A program made the translations under genes and the position numbers. This document shows, piece after piece, positions 36,201 to 46,200 of a DNA stretch of 49,253 bases (position 1 is the stretch's first letter; each line of letters opens with the position of its first letter). The DNA comes from Methanobrevibacter sp. (GTDB taxonomy: Archaea > Methanobacteriota > Methanobacteria > Methanobacteriales > Methanobacteriaceae). The notes under the pieces were generated by a model, which had not been told where the DNA came from, made no database searches, and worked only from the letters and a program-made list of their open reading frames with translations. The stretch spans positions 1-49,253 of the forward strand of contig NZ_SUTM01000021.1 in the NCBI RefSeq assembly GCF_015062935.1, in the 5' to 3' direction.

Positions 36201-36424
36201 GCTCCGGTGTCTGAACCTTTTGCAGTTTCAACATATACTGTTTTGTTATATGTTGTTGAAGCATCGTCACTAAGTTTTGAATCATCATTTATTGTTAATT
36301 GTATTGCATTATCTTGGCCGACTGATGTTACATCATCAGATTCATTATCTTGAGCACTTACTGCTCCTAAAGATAATATAGCCAGTAAAACAATTGTTAA
36401 AAATAAAATTTTATCAAATTTCAA
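30248..36424 (-). CDS. Adhesin-like protein 1: three beta-helix modules plus Ig-like repeats
   Basis: 2058 residues, secreted. The signal peptide covers 1-24 (MKFDKILFLT to GAVSA). Three right-handed beta-helix modules begin near 50, 445 and 908, each opened by a DUF1565-like GxDxxGxGSExxPFxxIxKA motif and rich in NNTF/NSTF-type turns. From about 1370 the chain is Ig-like. Residues about 1505-1765 hold three tandem 87-residue repeats (TEANIT, ATGNVSVF(V/I)DG, YEGDDT). The C-terminal 100 residues are Lys/Thr-rich (KTYTAKTNAKG type), as in other Methanobrevibacter adhesins, and may contact pseudomurein. TTG 36424 is used with GAGGC upstream. Likely role: binding host, partner microbe or polysaccharide. 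Confidence 0.88.
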   Translation of the reverse strand: MKFDKILFLTIVLLAILSLGAVSAQDNESDDVTSVGQDNAIQLTINDDSKLSDDASTTYNKTVYVETAKGSDTGAGSEASPYETINKAISDVNASDNAVIYLGSGTYSGDNNTNLRIDLSHKNYGGSLTLIGAEDGTTVIDGNGDSPIFTGISSDSIVTLKNIKFTNGKANMGSAVTSAGDLTIDNCVFEENYVTNLGAVYSENGNLTITNSKFNKNSGNQYVDLYFSHTGFVTLINNTFENGVATSSWADTPAVYVGTGKSVIKGNTFKNLTSSRSAAALAVRYNNGENIANITDNTFINCTYTGSNGGIVFFQNSYLKGNEFINCTSTTAILYSVTDFNAKVAFEDVAVDGTRFTLKANVTDDMGNTVQGAKVIFAIDGANVGSANSNAEGVATLTVNKLLENGNHTITGTQAYSDENIFDVDVINGTATVEFDHTPAEVWVSTEGNDENGTGSEDNPFLTLKKALDYGTAATVDLTVHIKNGLYNGSENRDLSYSNVGKITIVGESYGNVIIDAEHASSSSGWWPIASDIFTFGQNLEIKMVNLTLINCDGNPVDAYALTMKDNIVINSSTIRAQSPNDGVIIDNIKIINGTGQAINAYNLALTNSVIENCNGGTSTGLLWLTTNNGHVTYLENNTFKGNTIAGYSGGAAYYVQSDLVSINNTFDSNTVTGTASNIAYAGGNNITSINDKFINNEVPNYVAQYRSSGNNPTQIIVENITMINNRASANGAGLVTTGAKIKGGKFINNTAAGNGGAIYLLNHGKTSQVCEMSIEDVTFENNTASCGNDIFIAPSAGNNVFANLTDLTITANSKNVTELSDIITVTVSHPSGAIIGGGQVTFYFNGSIVGKADLINQNATLQYVGFKNDTEYQFTSVYEYATENDTYVNGTISTNIADALDSVEFYVSDSLGDDENGTGSEDSPFKSISKALIEGYSKSTNITVHVLEGNYTGELNTNLRIPTTVDVLLVGEDADKVIVSDSAADYFITALAGNAKLTLANVTLNRAARDTQSAIYVEEGANAEIDNVKFINGQGNYGGAINTAGTLVINNSYFFDNGYGDASKRANAYYGGAIYNDGVLIIDNSTFEANHAGRLSTIANQGTLYVNNSKVIDSLDAYAMNMDLVAIGAFGGQKGNITIENSIFTVTNRTVNELSSRIYMPQNSLTCLAIGSSEHVTIINSTFEDQGGRYTPNAFGGINSWNLAGGGYTIVPGDIEVYNSTFRNLQSVSLFYSRTDGTSYGSHRIFDGCLFENVEYIIAVLNSGNFSVAIHNSVILSDDIAKIGIAAGKTIDMDISDNWWGSNNATFNNATIATSNFISNYVLKIREVSSEIVNPENYLVLTLNQTGNDVELAFKSFDGENLTDYEGTLPAREFTINATDAVLGIENGTIANNVKTTVDVDGLSYAIEATVDNQTVNLTVVRKDTQISVDSINKDLSVNVTLTDIEGNPISNATVSYEIGDVKENVTTDENGNFNIPCVANGEVLIKFDGNGNSLASNKTFTFNGVIKQDAEPEIYVPSDVVAGDDAVVIVTVANATGNVSIFVDSVEHVVPLDEDGVAVLTIEDIASGDHSIVAVYDGDDNYNSAVASETISVEKETTEANITIGDVVPGKDTNVTISIHGATGNVSVFIDGEENILPLDENGEATYTIPAISEGNHSVVVVYEGDDTHKGAVESKAISVTKETTEANITTPVDFKVGEDTNVTVEIPGATGNVSVIVDGIEKVVPLVNGTAVVPIENLTAGEHSVVVVYEGDDTYAPFHQVDTFDAAQMDTRFDDLTVDGTGLIDGVLVNAMGDALANKTITYTVNGVQVNITTDENGFFAFNATSPATVEIAYAGDDFYLPSNITLKLNDLAPVRQATQFNSSDFTQYACDFYEGERGGNFTFQLVDEMGNPIANKTIYIGYNGVTLNRTTDENGFANVQINLKNAGLYTFVIVFLGDEDYNATMAVHKVTIEKKTTSISASAKTYKATAKTKKYTVTLKTIKGSSIDGKTYLKAGKKVTLKVNGKTYTAKTNAKGQATFSLKITKKGKFTAKVSFAGDVTYEATSKSVKLTIK
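31158..31940 (-). repeat. Three tandem 261-bp repeats inside adhesin-like gene 1
   Basis: Equivalent points (TCGTCACCTTCGTATAC and variants) fall at 31158, 31419 and 31680, an exact 261-bp period or 87 codons. The first two are nearly identical across tens of bases. Outer limits are approximate. Confidence 0.8.
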
Positions 36425-36445
36425 AAGTTTCGCCTCTATAAATTT

Positions 36446-36470
36446 ATGTAATCAAGTAAATTGATTACAT
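36446..36470 (-). promoter_or_regulatory. Perfect 10-bp palindrome at the predicted start site of adhesin-like gene 1
   Basis: ATGTAATCAA and TTGATTACAT flank a 5-bp centre. The minus-strand TATA box TTTAAATATA (36493-36502) places the start site near 36471, so the palindrome is either an operator over the start site or a hairpin at the very 5' end of the mRNA. Confidence 0.5.
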
Positions 36471-36604
36471 GGAATATATTTTTGTTATAAAGTATATTTA
36501 AATCTTATTAATGTATAATTTAATAAATTTATTAAGAATAAACTTAATTTTCAATAGATTTTTTCAATAAATGAGTTATTTTAATGAATAAAAAAAAGTA
36601 TTTT

Positions 36605-36635
36605 AAAAAATAAGGTTAATTTTTCCCTATTTTTT
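36605..36635 (-). terminator. Imperfect AT-rich stem-loop after adhesin-like gene 2
   Basis: AAAAAATAAGG and CCCTATTTTTT pair with one mismatch around a 9-nt loop, spanning the gene's stop codon. U-rich sequence follows on the minus strand. Confidence 0.4.
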
Positions 36636-39600
36636 AATTGTTATAGTATTGGTAATTTTGGACTTTCCATAAGTGGAATATATCTTGTATTTGCCCGGAT
36701 TTAATGTTAGTTTAATGCTAGCTATTCCTTTGCTGTTGGTTTTTGCGGTGTATTTTTTGTTTTTAATCTTGAAAGTTATTTTTTTGCCTTTCGCTATTTT
36801 TCCTTTATTTGTAACGAGCTTTGCTTTAAATGTAACTTTTTTAACTTTCTTTTTGGAAATGTTTTTTGCAGTCAATAAAGGTTTCACTGTTATCTTATTT
36901 GTTGCTTTGTATTTTCCATATTGTGTTGTTATTGTGTATTTTTTAGCTTTCAGGTTAATTTTCATTGATGCATAACCATTTTTATTGGTTTTAGCAGTGT
37001 ATGTTTTTCCGTTAATTGTAAATTTAACTGTTTTTCCCTGACCGACTGCCTTTCCTCCTGCGGCAATTATACGTACCTTGAATTTAGATCCGCTGGTGTA
37101 ATACATTATCAAATCCTTATTTTCAGATATTGGACTGAGTACTTTAACTGTATTCTCGACATATTCTCCAGTTACTGGATTTATTGCAGTTACAAGATAG
37201 CTGTTAGGATTAAATTCCATGCTTAGTTTTATTTGGCCTTCAGAGTCGGTTTTATATGTGTAATTTATTCCGTTAATAATCACATTAACGCTTTTATTTG
37301 TTATCAATGAATTGTTTTTATCATAGAATGTTGCTGTGTAATATTGGCCGTCTCCTAACACTTTTAAAAGATTATTTACAGTTATTGTTGGTGTTATTGT
37401 TAATTTATAGCTTTCGGATAATCCGTCAAAAGGATTTATCACGGTAATGATATGATTTCCAGGATTTAAATTCAAGTCAAAGTAGAATATTCCTTCATCG
37501 CTGGTTGTTGCAAAATAGTTTGTTCCGTCAATGCCTATAATGAAATCCTTATTTTTAATTCCATTGCCTGCGCTGTCTAAAAACTTAAGTGTTAGATATG
37601 GGCTGTCGCCATATGTTTTAACTTCGTCATTACCCAATATTGTTGTTAAAACGTCAATGGTTGTCTTGTTGAATGAATATTCTTCAGAACTTTCATTTGC
37701 AAAATAACATTCAGCCTCATAATGGCCAGGCTTTAAGTTAATGTCTAAGGTTATCCATCCGTTTTCATCTGTAGTGCAGTTGTATACTGCATTATCCAAT
37801 ATTACAGTAATTATTCTATTAGCTATTGGTCTTCCTGAATCGCTTGTAAGCAATGCATGGAATTGAGTTGAATTTCTGTAGTATTTCACTAAGCTTGGAG
37901 CATAAAGCTTTGTAAATAAGTTTGAAACGTATAATTTAATCAGATTGGAGCTTGGTCTTAGATTATCGTCACCATTGAATATTACATTAACGTTGTGCAT
38001 TCCTGAAGTGGTATCAACCTTAACGACTGCTTTTCCTTCACTGTTTGTTTTTGTGGAATAGGTATTGTTTTCAATAATAAAGGTAATATCCTTATTTGAA
38101 AGCAATTCTCCGTTTTCATCATGCAACACAATTGTGAATGTATCATTAGTGTTGATTTGAACATCGTCAACATAGATTATTGTTTTAGTACGGTTATCAC
38201 TGGTTTCAATATTCACTGAATTAATGCTGCTGCTTGGTAAATATAAATCATTTCCCTTGAAACTTGCTTTAACGGTGTATTTGCCGTAATCCAAATTAAA
38301 TTTAAATATTGCATTACCGTTTGCATCAGTAATTTCAGTGATGTGTTTAATGGACTTTCCGTTGGAGTTAAGTATTTCAAGTGTAACTTCACTGTAGGAT
38401 ATGCCGTTGTTGAGGCAATCCGCTAATGTTAATGTGAAATTGACCAAATTATTTTCATCTTCATTAAGGTCTTGGGCAGTTATCTGTGTGGATGTCTGCT
38501 TGCTGTCAACTACTAAAATTCTATTTGTATTTGATGAATAAATGTAGTTTGGATTTGAAAATGTGTATTCGATTTCATATTCCCCTATATTTAAATTTAG
38601 AGGTAGAATAGCTACTCCTTTGTCATTTGTTGTAATGTCATATTCTTTTCCATCTATTTTCATATGGATTTGCATATTTGGTATTGCTCTGCCGTTAATA
38701 TCCCTTAATGTTGCTTCGAATAATCTTTGATCGTTAACATTCATGATTATATCATTAGCTGTCAGGCTAACCGGCATTTTATAGACTGTTATTTTATTTG
38801 AACCGCTTCCATAAATGTTATAGTATGGATTTGAGTATTTGTAGGTTGCATTGTACTCTCCCGGGTTTAATTTTATTTGTAGGCGGGCAGTACCGAAGGC
38901 GTCTGTTATCGCTTCAAAAGACTGGGACCATTTTTCATTGTATATGCTTATGGTTATTGTTTTCCCATATTGATTATAGGCATTAGGATCGTTTAAGTCA
39001 ATTGTAAAGAATTTGTTTTCACCATAGTACTGTAACAAGTCAGTTCCATTAATGCTTACGGATTCAAGGACCGCATTTTTATCAACTACAATTGTTGCCG
39101 CATTTGTAGCATCATTGTACCACAGGCTGCCGTCATAATCAATTGTTGTCAGATATGTTCCTTCAGCCAAATCAATTATAAATGAAGCTTCTCCATTAGG
39201 GTCTGTAGTGTTGGTGTATGTTTTGACTAGCCTTCCCTGATAGCAGTTCAGTGTTACAGTTCCATTGTTAATCCTGTTTCCGTACATATCATTTAAAACA
39301 ACTGTATATATGCCGTTTAAAGGAATCACTTTATAGTGGAAACCTGTAACCATTGTTAAAACCTTGCTGACAGTTATTTTACCTGAACCTTCAGCGGAGC
39401 CGTAAATGTTATCTCCTTTGTAAGTTGCTTTAACATTATAGGTTCCAGGAAGATAGTTTATAGTTAAACTGGCTATTCCATTTTCATCAGTCTGCAATAT
39501 GAAATTGTCTGTCAGGTTGCCCTGTGAAATTGCAACCTGAATGTTTTCTCCTCTAATTAAGGTTCCGTAGGAATCTTTTAATGTGATGTTGTAAAGATTT

Positions 39601-42600
39601 CCTTCACCGTACAATGTTGCATCAGGCACAATCATTGTTGAATTGACTGGCTTAATTATTATGTGAGAGCTGTTTGAACTGTATGCATACCAGGAATCTC
39701 CCATGTATTCTACCTTAATGTTATATTCCCCAACAGCCAGATTAAGCACGATTTCACTTCTTCCGTAAAAATCAGTATTTGAAGTGATTGTCCTTGAATA
39801 TCCATTTGGTGAAATAACTGTAAATGTTAAATTGTAATCAACTAAATTTTTACCGTTTTCATCATGTAAAATTCCATAAAATACATTATTTTTACCATAA
39901 TAGGTGTAGTTGTATGATATGACCTCGGTAAATAATGTTATAACCTCAATTTTTGCTGAAGCGTTGGATTTCTCATATTTTCCGTTTCCATAATAATTAA
40001 CTAGAACTTCATATTTTCCAATCGGATAATCTATATCGAAGCTTCCACGACCTTCATCATTGGTTTTAATTGTAAACACTTTGCTTTCATTGTTTGAATC
40101 AATAACTTGTATAGTCAATGTTTGATTTGCAATTTTAAAGCCGTTTGCATTAATCAAATCAACATAATATTTGTTATCCCTTCCTTTAACAGTAACATTC
40201 TCAATTAATATCACTGTATTTGTGTTTCTAAGGTTTAAATCTAAAACTTGGTTGTCAATAGTTGCATATATCTTAAAATCACTTGAATTCAAATCATAAC
40301 TTACATTGGCATAAGCAACATTTTCTTTAAGATAATCTGAGCTAGGAGTAATGTTTCCCAAATCAATGGCGAAATAAACAGGTCTTGACGGCAATATTTT
40401 TCCAATTTTTTTAATGTTCCCGTCATCATCCACTACATGGTCAAGGGATGCTTCAACAGTATTTTCATAGTATGATTCAAATGTCATTATTACCCAGTCG
40501 GTCAATTTTAAATTTCCGAGGAAAATGAATATTTTGGAATCATCAGGCTTCTTGTTGTCTCCCCACCAGTTGCTTGAATAATCTACATCACCTGAATTGG
40601 AGTAAATGTCGTTTCCTGAATAAAGTGCAGTGTTGTTTACAAATACACAGTAATGTACTTCTTTTGAATTTGAAACGGCTCCACCAAATGATGCTTCATT
40701 GTTTATGAATGTTGAATAGGTGATTGTCTGTGCGCTGACTATTCCTTCACCGTAGGATGCTTGACTGTAGTCGGTGTATCTGTTTAAATTGCTGATAAAA
40801 ATGGAATTGTTTATCATTTCAGCTTCAATTAAAGCTCTTCCTCCATAATCAAGTCCGTGATTGTTGTAAAATGATGAGGAATTAACTGAAGTTGCCTTTG
40901 CTATTTTTCCTGTGTTGTCTTTAAAGGTACAGTTGTTTATATATCCGTAAAATGATCCGTAATTGTCTGCAATATCAAATCCGATGCCTATGGTTGTGTA
41001 GGAATTGCCCATATTTGTAAAGATGTTGTTTGTAAAAGTTGAATTTTCAATGTATGCATATCTGTTTTGGCTGGAATATTGTGAATTTGAAGCTCCAAGC
41101 AATGAGGAACGTGAATATGTGTAAGGGTGAAGGGTTATGATTCCCATGGTGTTGTCCCTAAATTCAGAGCTGTAAATTTCTATTGATGATGTAATTGTAA
41201 ACAGGGCATTATAATTTTCCATACCTGCAATTGTATAGAAATTGGATATTTTTTCAAAATTACAGTTTTCAATATTGACTTTTGCAATTCCACTGACTAT
41301 AGATCCGCTAATGTCTGAGAATTTACTGTCCTTTATATTTATTAAACCGTTATTGTTAATTCCGGATGATGAATAAATCACCGCTCCTGAGCTGATTGAG
41401 GTAAATGTACAGTTTTCTACAGTTAAAGTACCTCCTCTAACCATAAACAGGTCATCGTTATATTCCCTTACCTCGCAACCGAAATCGATGTTTTTAACAA
41501 TAACGTTTCCTAATTCTTGCACAGTCATTATGCTGGCGCCATTAACCCTTAAAAACTTAACATTTCCAAGTCCAGCTATTGAAATGTTTTTTGAAATAGC
41601 TACATTAGAATTGGAACTGCCGTTGTAGGTTCCCTCAAGTAAGCAAATGGTATTTCCGTCCACAGCATGAGATACCGCATATCCAAGTGTCCTGTACGGA
41701 TTTTCCAAACTTCCTGATTCGGGTCTGTCCTGTCCCCAGGGAGCTATAAAGTAATTATATGCTGAATATCCTTTTCCAATTGTTAATGTTAATTTTTGAT
41801 TGTCAACAGTTGAATAGACACTGCAGTCAAGGGTATTTCCAATCAGATAGTTTTCAAATGATTTTGTCAGGCTTCCTGATGAATATAAAAATCTTCCGTT
41901 CTGTGCTTCAAACTGAACTGTACGTGTTGGGATTGATTCATCTTCTTTTAAATCAAAGCTATTGTTCCCGTCAAACCATTTAAATGAGGTTATGAATTTT
42001 GAAGCAGTTCCAACAGAATTGTTTCCATCATCTATTTCAAATGATGCAATAGCCCAGTTGCTTATATCAATATTTTTGAAATATTCAACTGCAGGGCCTG
42101 AATTTACTCCCCACCAGTTGTAAGGAGCATATAATACTGATTTGTCCCCTCCACCAATAATTCCATGTAAAATAGAGGAATAGGTTATGTTAAAGTTTGT
42201 ATGTCCGCTTGATATTGACAGACCAAAAATTGTGTTTTTTGCTGTAAAATTTGATTCAAAGACTGATAATGTGTTAAATAGTTTTGATGAAGTTGGGATG
42301 ATTTTACAATTATCAACATATGCATCACAACCTTTAAATGAGAAGCGTCCGTTAATGTTTGAATTTAAAAGTTTAACGTTTGCTTTTTCAGCTTCCAGCA
42401 GTGTTAATGTTGAATTTTCTATTAGAATAATGCTTGTCTGATATGCTGAAGGTTCATATTCATCGTTTGATTTTAAATGTGAAATTTGAGATTTGATGAC
42501 ATTAACGTTTTTGAAGTTATATATGTTCGGTAAATCAGCATCGCTTTCGATTGCATCATTCAATTTTGAATTTGATATTGTACAATCCCCTAAATTGGTG

Positions 42601-43196
42601 ATACTTTTTGCAATGTTTTTGGATTTTGAGTTTGAAACGACTGAATTATCAATAATTAACTCTCCTTCATTCAAAAATGTTGCCATAATGCTGTTCATGT
42701 TGTTGAATGAAGAATTGTTAACCAAAAGTTTTCCCTGATTTTTAATTACTCCCAATTGGGAATATGAGTCAGTAAAACCGTTAATGAATTTTATATTATT
42801 CAATATTAATGATGAACCCTTATTTATATTGAAGAAATAATTTTTTCCTTCACCATTTAATGTAACGTCTCCTTGTGTTTCTATTGTAATATATTTGTTG
42901 ATGTTAATGTTGGTGTTTAATGATCCGCTGTAAGTTCCTTCTTTTAAAATGATTCTGGAGTTGTTGCCTGCAATACTGACTGCATGTTTGATGGTTTGGA
43001 TAGGCGAAGCCTCACTTCCGATTCCATCCTCATCACTTCCATTAGGGCTTACATATAATTCATTTATATTTGGTTCTTCAGTAGGTTCTATAAATGTGGT
43101 ATTGCTGTCATTAGCACTAACAACCATCATAGATGACAGCATTACTGTTAGCAATAGCAATACTAATGTGATTTTTTTATTTAAAATTAATAACAC
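36627..43196 (-). CDS. Adhesin-like protein 2: beta-helix modules plus about ten Ig-like repeats
   Basis: 2189 residues, secreted (signal NKKITLVLLLLTVMLSSMMV to VSAND). Beta-helix modules begin near 47 (YVSPNGSDEDGIGSEASPIQ) and 482 (FIAPWGQDRPESGSLENPYR). From about 1000 to the end run Ig-like/Big_1-type repeats of roughly 90-100 residues with a recurring NGxI..xxxxTDENGxA..x(L/I)xxGxY pattern. The last two are compact, Lys-rich KTYTAKTNKNG and KKYTAKTNSKG domains like the C terminus of adhesin 1. The coordinate uses GTG 43196, but this codon lies inside the SD GAGGTG. The codon at proper spacing is ATT 43187, so the true start may be non-canonical. Confidence 0.87.
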   Translation of the reverse strand: MLLILNKKITLVLLLLTVMLSSMMVVSANDSNTTFIEPTEEPNINELYVSPNGSDEDGIGSEASPIQTIKHAVSIAGNNSRIILKEGTYSGSLNTNININKYITIETQGDVTLNGEGKNYFFNINKGSSLILNNIKFINGFTDSYSQLGVIKNQGKLLVNNSSFNNMNSIMATFLNEGELIIDNSVVSNSKSKNIAKSITNLGDCTISNSKLNDAIESDADLPNIYNFKNVNVIKSQISHLKSNDEYEPSAYQTSIILIENSTLTLLEAEKANVKLLNSNINGRFSFKGCDAYVDNCKIIPTSSKLFNTLSVFESNFTAKNTIFGLSISSGHTNFNITYSSILHGIIGGGDKSVLYAPYNWWGVNSGPAVEYFKNIDISNWAIASFEIDDGNNSVGTASKFITSFKWFDGNNSFDLKEDESIPTRTVQFEAQNGRFLYSSGSLTKSFENYLIGNTLDCSVYSTVDNQKLTLTIGKGYSAYNYFIAPWGQDRPESGSLENPYRTLGYAVSHAVDGNTICLLEGTYNGSSNSNVAISKNISIAGLGNVKFLRVNGASIMTVQELGNVIVKNIDFGCEVREYNDDLFMVRGGTLTVENCTFTSISSGAVIYSSSGINNNGLINIKDSKFSDISGSIVSGIAKVNIENCNFEKISNFYTIAGMENYNALFTITSSIEIYSSEFRDNTMGIITLHPYTYSRSSLLGASNSQYSSQNRYAYIENSTFTNNIFTNMGNSYTTIGIGFDIADNYGSFYGYINNCTFKDNTGKIAKATSVNSSSFYNNHGLDYGGRALIEAEMINNSIFISNLNRYTDYSQASYGEGIVSAQTITYSTFINNEASFGGAVSNSKEVHYCVFVNNTALYSGNDIYSNSGDVDYSSNWWGDNKKPDDSKIFIFLGNLKLTDWVIMTFESYYENTVEASLDHVVDDDGNIKKIGKILPSRPVYFAIDLGNITPSSDYLKENVAYANVSYDLNSSDFKIYATIDNQVLDLNLRNTNTVILIENVTVKGRDNKYYVDLINANGFKIANQTLTIQVIDSNNESKVFTIKTNDEGRGSFDIDYPIGKYEVLVNYYGNGKYEKSNASAKIEVITLFTEVISYNYTYYGKNNVFYGILHDENGKNLVDYNLTFTVISPNGYSRTITSNTDFYGRSEIVLNLAVGEYNIKVEYMGDSWYAYSSNSSHIIIKPVNSTMIVPDATLYGEGNLYNITLKDSYGTLIRGENIQVAISQGNLTDNFILQTDENGIASLTINYLPGTYNVKATYKGDNIYGSAEGSGKITVSKVLTMVTGFHYKVIPLNGIYTVVLNDMYGNRINNGTVTLNCYQGRLVKTYTNTTDPNGEASFIIDLAEGTYLTTIDYDGSLWYNDATNAATIVVDKNAVLESVSINGTDLLQYYGENKFFTIDLNDPNAYNQYGKTITISIYNEKWSQSFEAITDAFGTARLQIKLNPGEYNATYKYSNPYYNIYGSGSNKITVYKMPVSLTANDIIMNVNDQRLFEATLRDINGRAIPNMQIHMKIDGKEYDITTNDKGVAILPLNLNIGEYEIEYTFSNPNYIYSSNTNRILVVDSKQTSTQITAQDLNEDENNLVNFTLTLADCLNNGISYSEVTLEILNSNGKSIKHITEITDANGNAIFKFNLDYGKYTVKASFKGNDLYLPSSSINSVNIETSDNRTKTIIYVDDVQINTNDTFTIVLHDENGELLSNKDITFIIENNTYSTKTNSEGKAVVKVDTTSGMHNVNVIFNGDDNLRPSSNLIKLYVSNLFTKLYAPSLVKYYRNSTQFHALLTSDSGRPIANRIITVILDNAVYNCTTDENGWITLDINLKPGHYEAECYFANESSEEYSFNKTTIDVLTTILGNDEVKTYGDSPYLTLKFLDSAGNGIKNKDFIIGIDGTNYFATTSDEGIFYFDLNLNPGNHIITVINPFDGLSESYKLTITPTITVNNLLKVLGDGQYYTATFYDKNNSLITNKSVNVIINGINYTYKTDSEGQIKLSMEFNPNSYLVTAINPVTGEYVENTVKVLSPISENKDLIMYYTSGSKFKVRIIAAGGKAVGQGKTVKFTINGKTYTAKTNKNGYASMKINLKAKKYTITTQYGKYKATNKITVKPLLTAKNISKKKVKKVTFKAKLVTNKGKIAKGKKITFKIKNKKYTAKTNSKGIASIKLTLNPGKYKIYSTYGKSKITNTITIKK

Positions 43197-43298
43197 CTCA
43201 ACAAATTTTGTAAATAGTCAATTATATTATAAATTTATTAAAATATTTTATAAAAAAGTTTCCATTAAAAAAAGTAAAATAGAAAAGAAAAAAGGAAT

Positions 43299-46200
43299 CT
43301 ATTCTTCATTTTCCCTTTCTTTTCTCTTATAGCCGATAATTAACAGTAATAATACAATGATTGCCAAAGCGACAAAAGTCATCATTGACTTGTCATCATC
43401 GACTATTTCATCTAATTTTTCTGTAATTTCGTAGGATTTACTTACACTCTGAGCACCTGAATCGGAACTGTCAGCTGAATTGGAAGTTTCACCTTGACCT
43501 CCACCATCAGAACTTGATGATGCAGCTGCATTGGATATCATTCCAACTGTAGATAAACTTGAATCATAATTAGAACTGTTTACTTTACTTTGACTGTTGG
43601 AATTGGTTGTTCCGTCAACGTTTGAATTTGGATTGGATGTGCTTGAATTGTAGTTTCCGGTAACTTTTTGGCCAGTATAAGTATTTCCCGGAATGAATCC
43701 ATATGAATTTGTGTTTCCACTATCTCCAGGAGTATATGGTGTTCCAGGATTTCCTGTACCACTTCCGCCAGTGCCTGTGCCGCTTCCAGGTCCATAGTTG
43801 TTTCCAGATCCCTCATTGTTTCCATTTCCACCAATAGTTCTGCCGGTAGATGTACTTGATTCTGTTGTACTTGGATTGTAGTTGACTGAAGGATTGTTTC
43901 CATCACCCCCATGTCCTTTAGAATCATCATCAGGATTTACTTCTATTGGAGGATTTGAAGGTTCATCATCAACTATATTAGGATTCCAATTAATCATTTC
44001 TCTTTTAATCGGATAAAAACTGTCACGACTCATTGCTTTCCACACGGAATCGTCCGGCCCTGTCTTTCCCCAGTAGTTATATCTCATATCAATGTCCTGT
44101 TCACCTCCAATAACTCTTGAGTGGAATGTATTTCCGCTAGGTGCCACATTATCGACAATGTTTGTATCACGTACAGTGATATTCGCATATCCGATGTTAA
44201 ATGCACCTCCACCGTTTAAAGCTCTGTTATTGGATATTGTAGAGTTGTAAATGTTTATATGGTCCTGAACATGGCCGTAGTACTCATATGAATTGTATTC
44301 GATAGCACCACCATATCTGGCAGAATTATTTGAAATAACACATCTTTCAATGATGAAGTTTTTGGAAATTTCCAATACTCCACCGCTTGTACCTGCAGTA
44401 TTCAGCATAAATATTGAATCCAGAAGTTTTCCATCATTAGCTTTAGCATAAATAACTCCCCCATTGTTGGTTGCTTGATTGTAATAGAACTCTGAATTTT
44501 TAGTTTCAAGTATATTATAAGCTCCGTAAATAACTCCGCCGTTAAATTCACTGTAGTAACGGTAATTGTCCAAATCAACAGATCCTAATGACCTTCTTGT
44601 ATCATTTGCTCTGTTGTTTACAAACTCACAATTATTAATTTTTAAATCAATATTGGAATTTGCAGAACGGGATGTTAAGCTATCGAGCGGAGATGAAATT
44701 ACTCCTCCGATTTTAGCTGAATTTTTCATAAATGTTGAATTTTCCATTGAAATGCCGGTATTTTTAGTGTATATTACACCTCCCTCACCGACAGGATTTT
44801 CACAAAGTGAAGAGTAAGTGTAATGATATCCTGTAGTTATAGACCAGCTGCTTCCGCCAATTCTTATGGTACAGTAATCCAGTGATGTTAGTGCAGTATT
44901 ATTCGCAAATAATGAATTTTTAATTGCTATTTCATTATTGGAATCTGTAAAGATAACTCCACCATGGACTCCTTGATTATTGTAGAATACTGATGAGTCA
45001 ATATTCAATTTACCATAATCAGCAATAACACCTCCGGTATGACCTAAATTATTGTAAAATGCGGATGCATTAATGTATAGTTCTCCATTATTTAAAATAG
45101 CTCCTCCTTTACCGGTTTTGCTGCAATTAAGAGTGTGAGCTGATTTCATATCACCATCTTCATCTATTACGATATCATGGTCAAATATAGGATTTGAATT
45201 ATCATAGTATGATGAGGAATTGCAGATAACAGAATTTACAATGGACAGTTTACCATTATTTATAAAGACTGATCCTCCATCTACATTATGTGCATTTTGG
45301 ATGGTAATTCCGTTAATTGAAAGAATTCCGCTTTGTGTGATATTGAATAACTGGCTTGATTGCGCATCAATTACAACGTTTTCACCGTTGCTGTGTATAG
45401 TCACGTTCTTATCAATGAGTATACCAGTTTCATTGTAAAGTCCTGGACCCACATAAATTACAGCATGATTTAAACTGTTTTCAATGGCTTTTGTGATAGA
45501 AGCATATGGGCTGTAGATGCTTCCGTCTCCACTTTCATCACTGCCGTTGGCTGAAACATAAATGTCAATAGGTGAATTGTTTTTAATAGTTCCATATTTA
45601 CTGTATACAGCTTCATCCGCTCTTTTAGATCCATTGGAACTTATTAAATAGTTATTAGTAATGCTGTTGTGTAAATTAATGTTTGATATTATCATAACTG
45701 CATAATCATCTCCGTTTACAGAAAATGATTCGATGTGGTTATTGATTACATCATTTTTTGTTGATGAGCCTTTGAAATAAACACCGGATTGGTCAGTCAC
45801 ATCTGAAGTTCCTTTAATTTCAATATCGTTCTGTTCAATGTATCCGAAATTGGAATTGGTAGCATAATATCCGTATATGGATGATGCATTTCCTTTTAAT
45901 GTGTTTTTTGTAATGTTATCATACATTGATTTAGTGGATTCAATGAAAACTAATTTATTTGCATCCGAAAGGATAACATTGCCTGCAATAACATTATATT
46001 TTGATGAATCCATGAGAATTGCTTTAACATCATCTCCTTTAATGTAAAATTCATTGTTATTTATGTTATTGTAATCTGCTTTTCTCAATTCAACCGCTGA
46101 AATTCTATTGCCGTTCATATTAATGGAATTATTCTTAAATGTATTATTTTCCCCATTGCTAATAATCAGTATGTTTGATTTTGATGAATTAAAGCTGTTA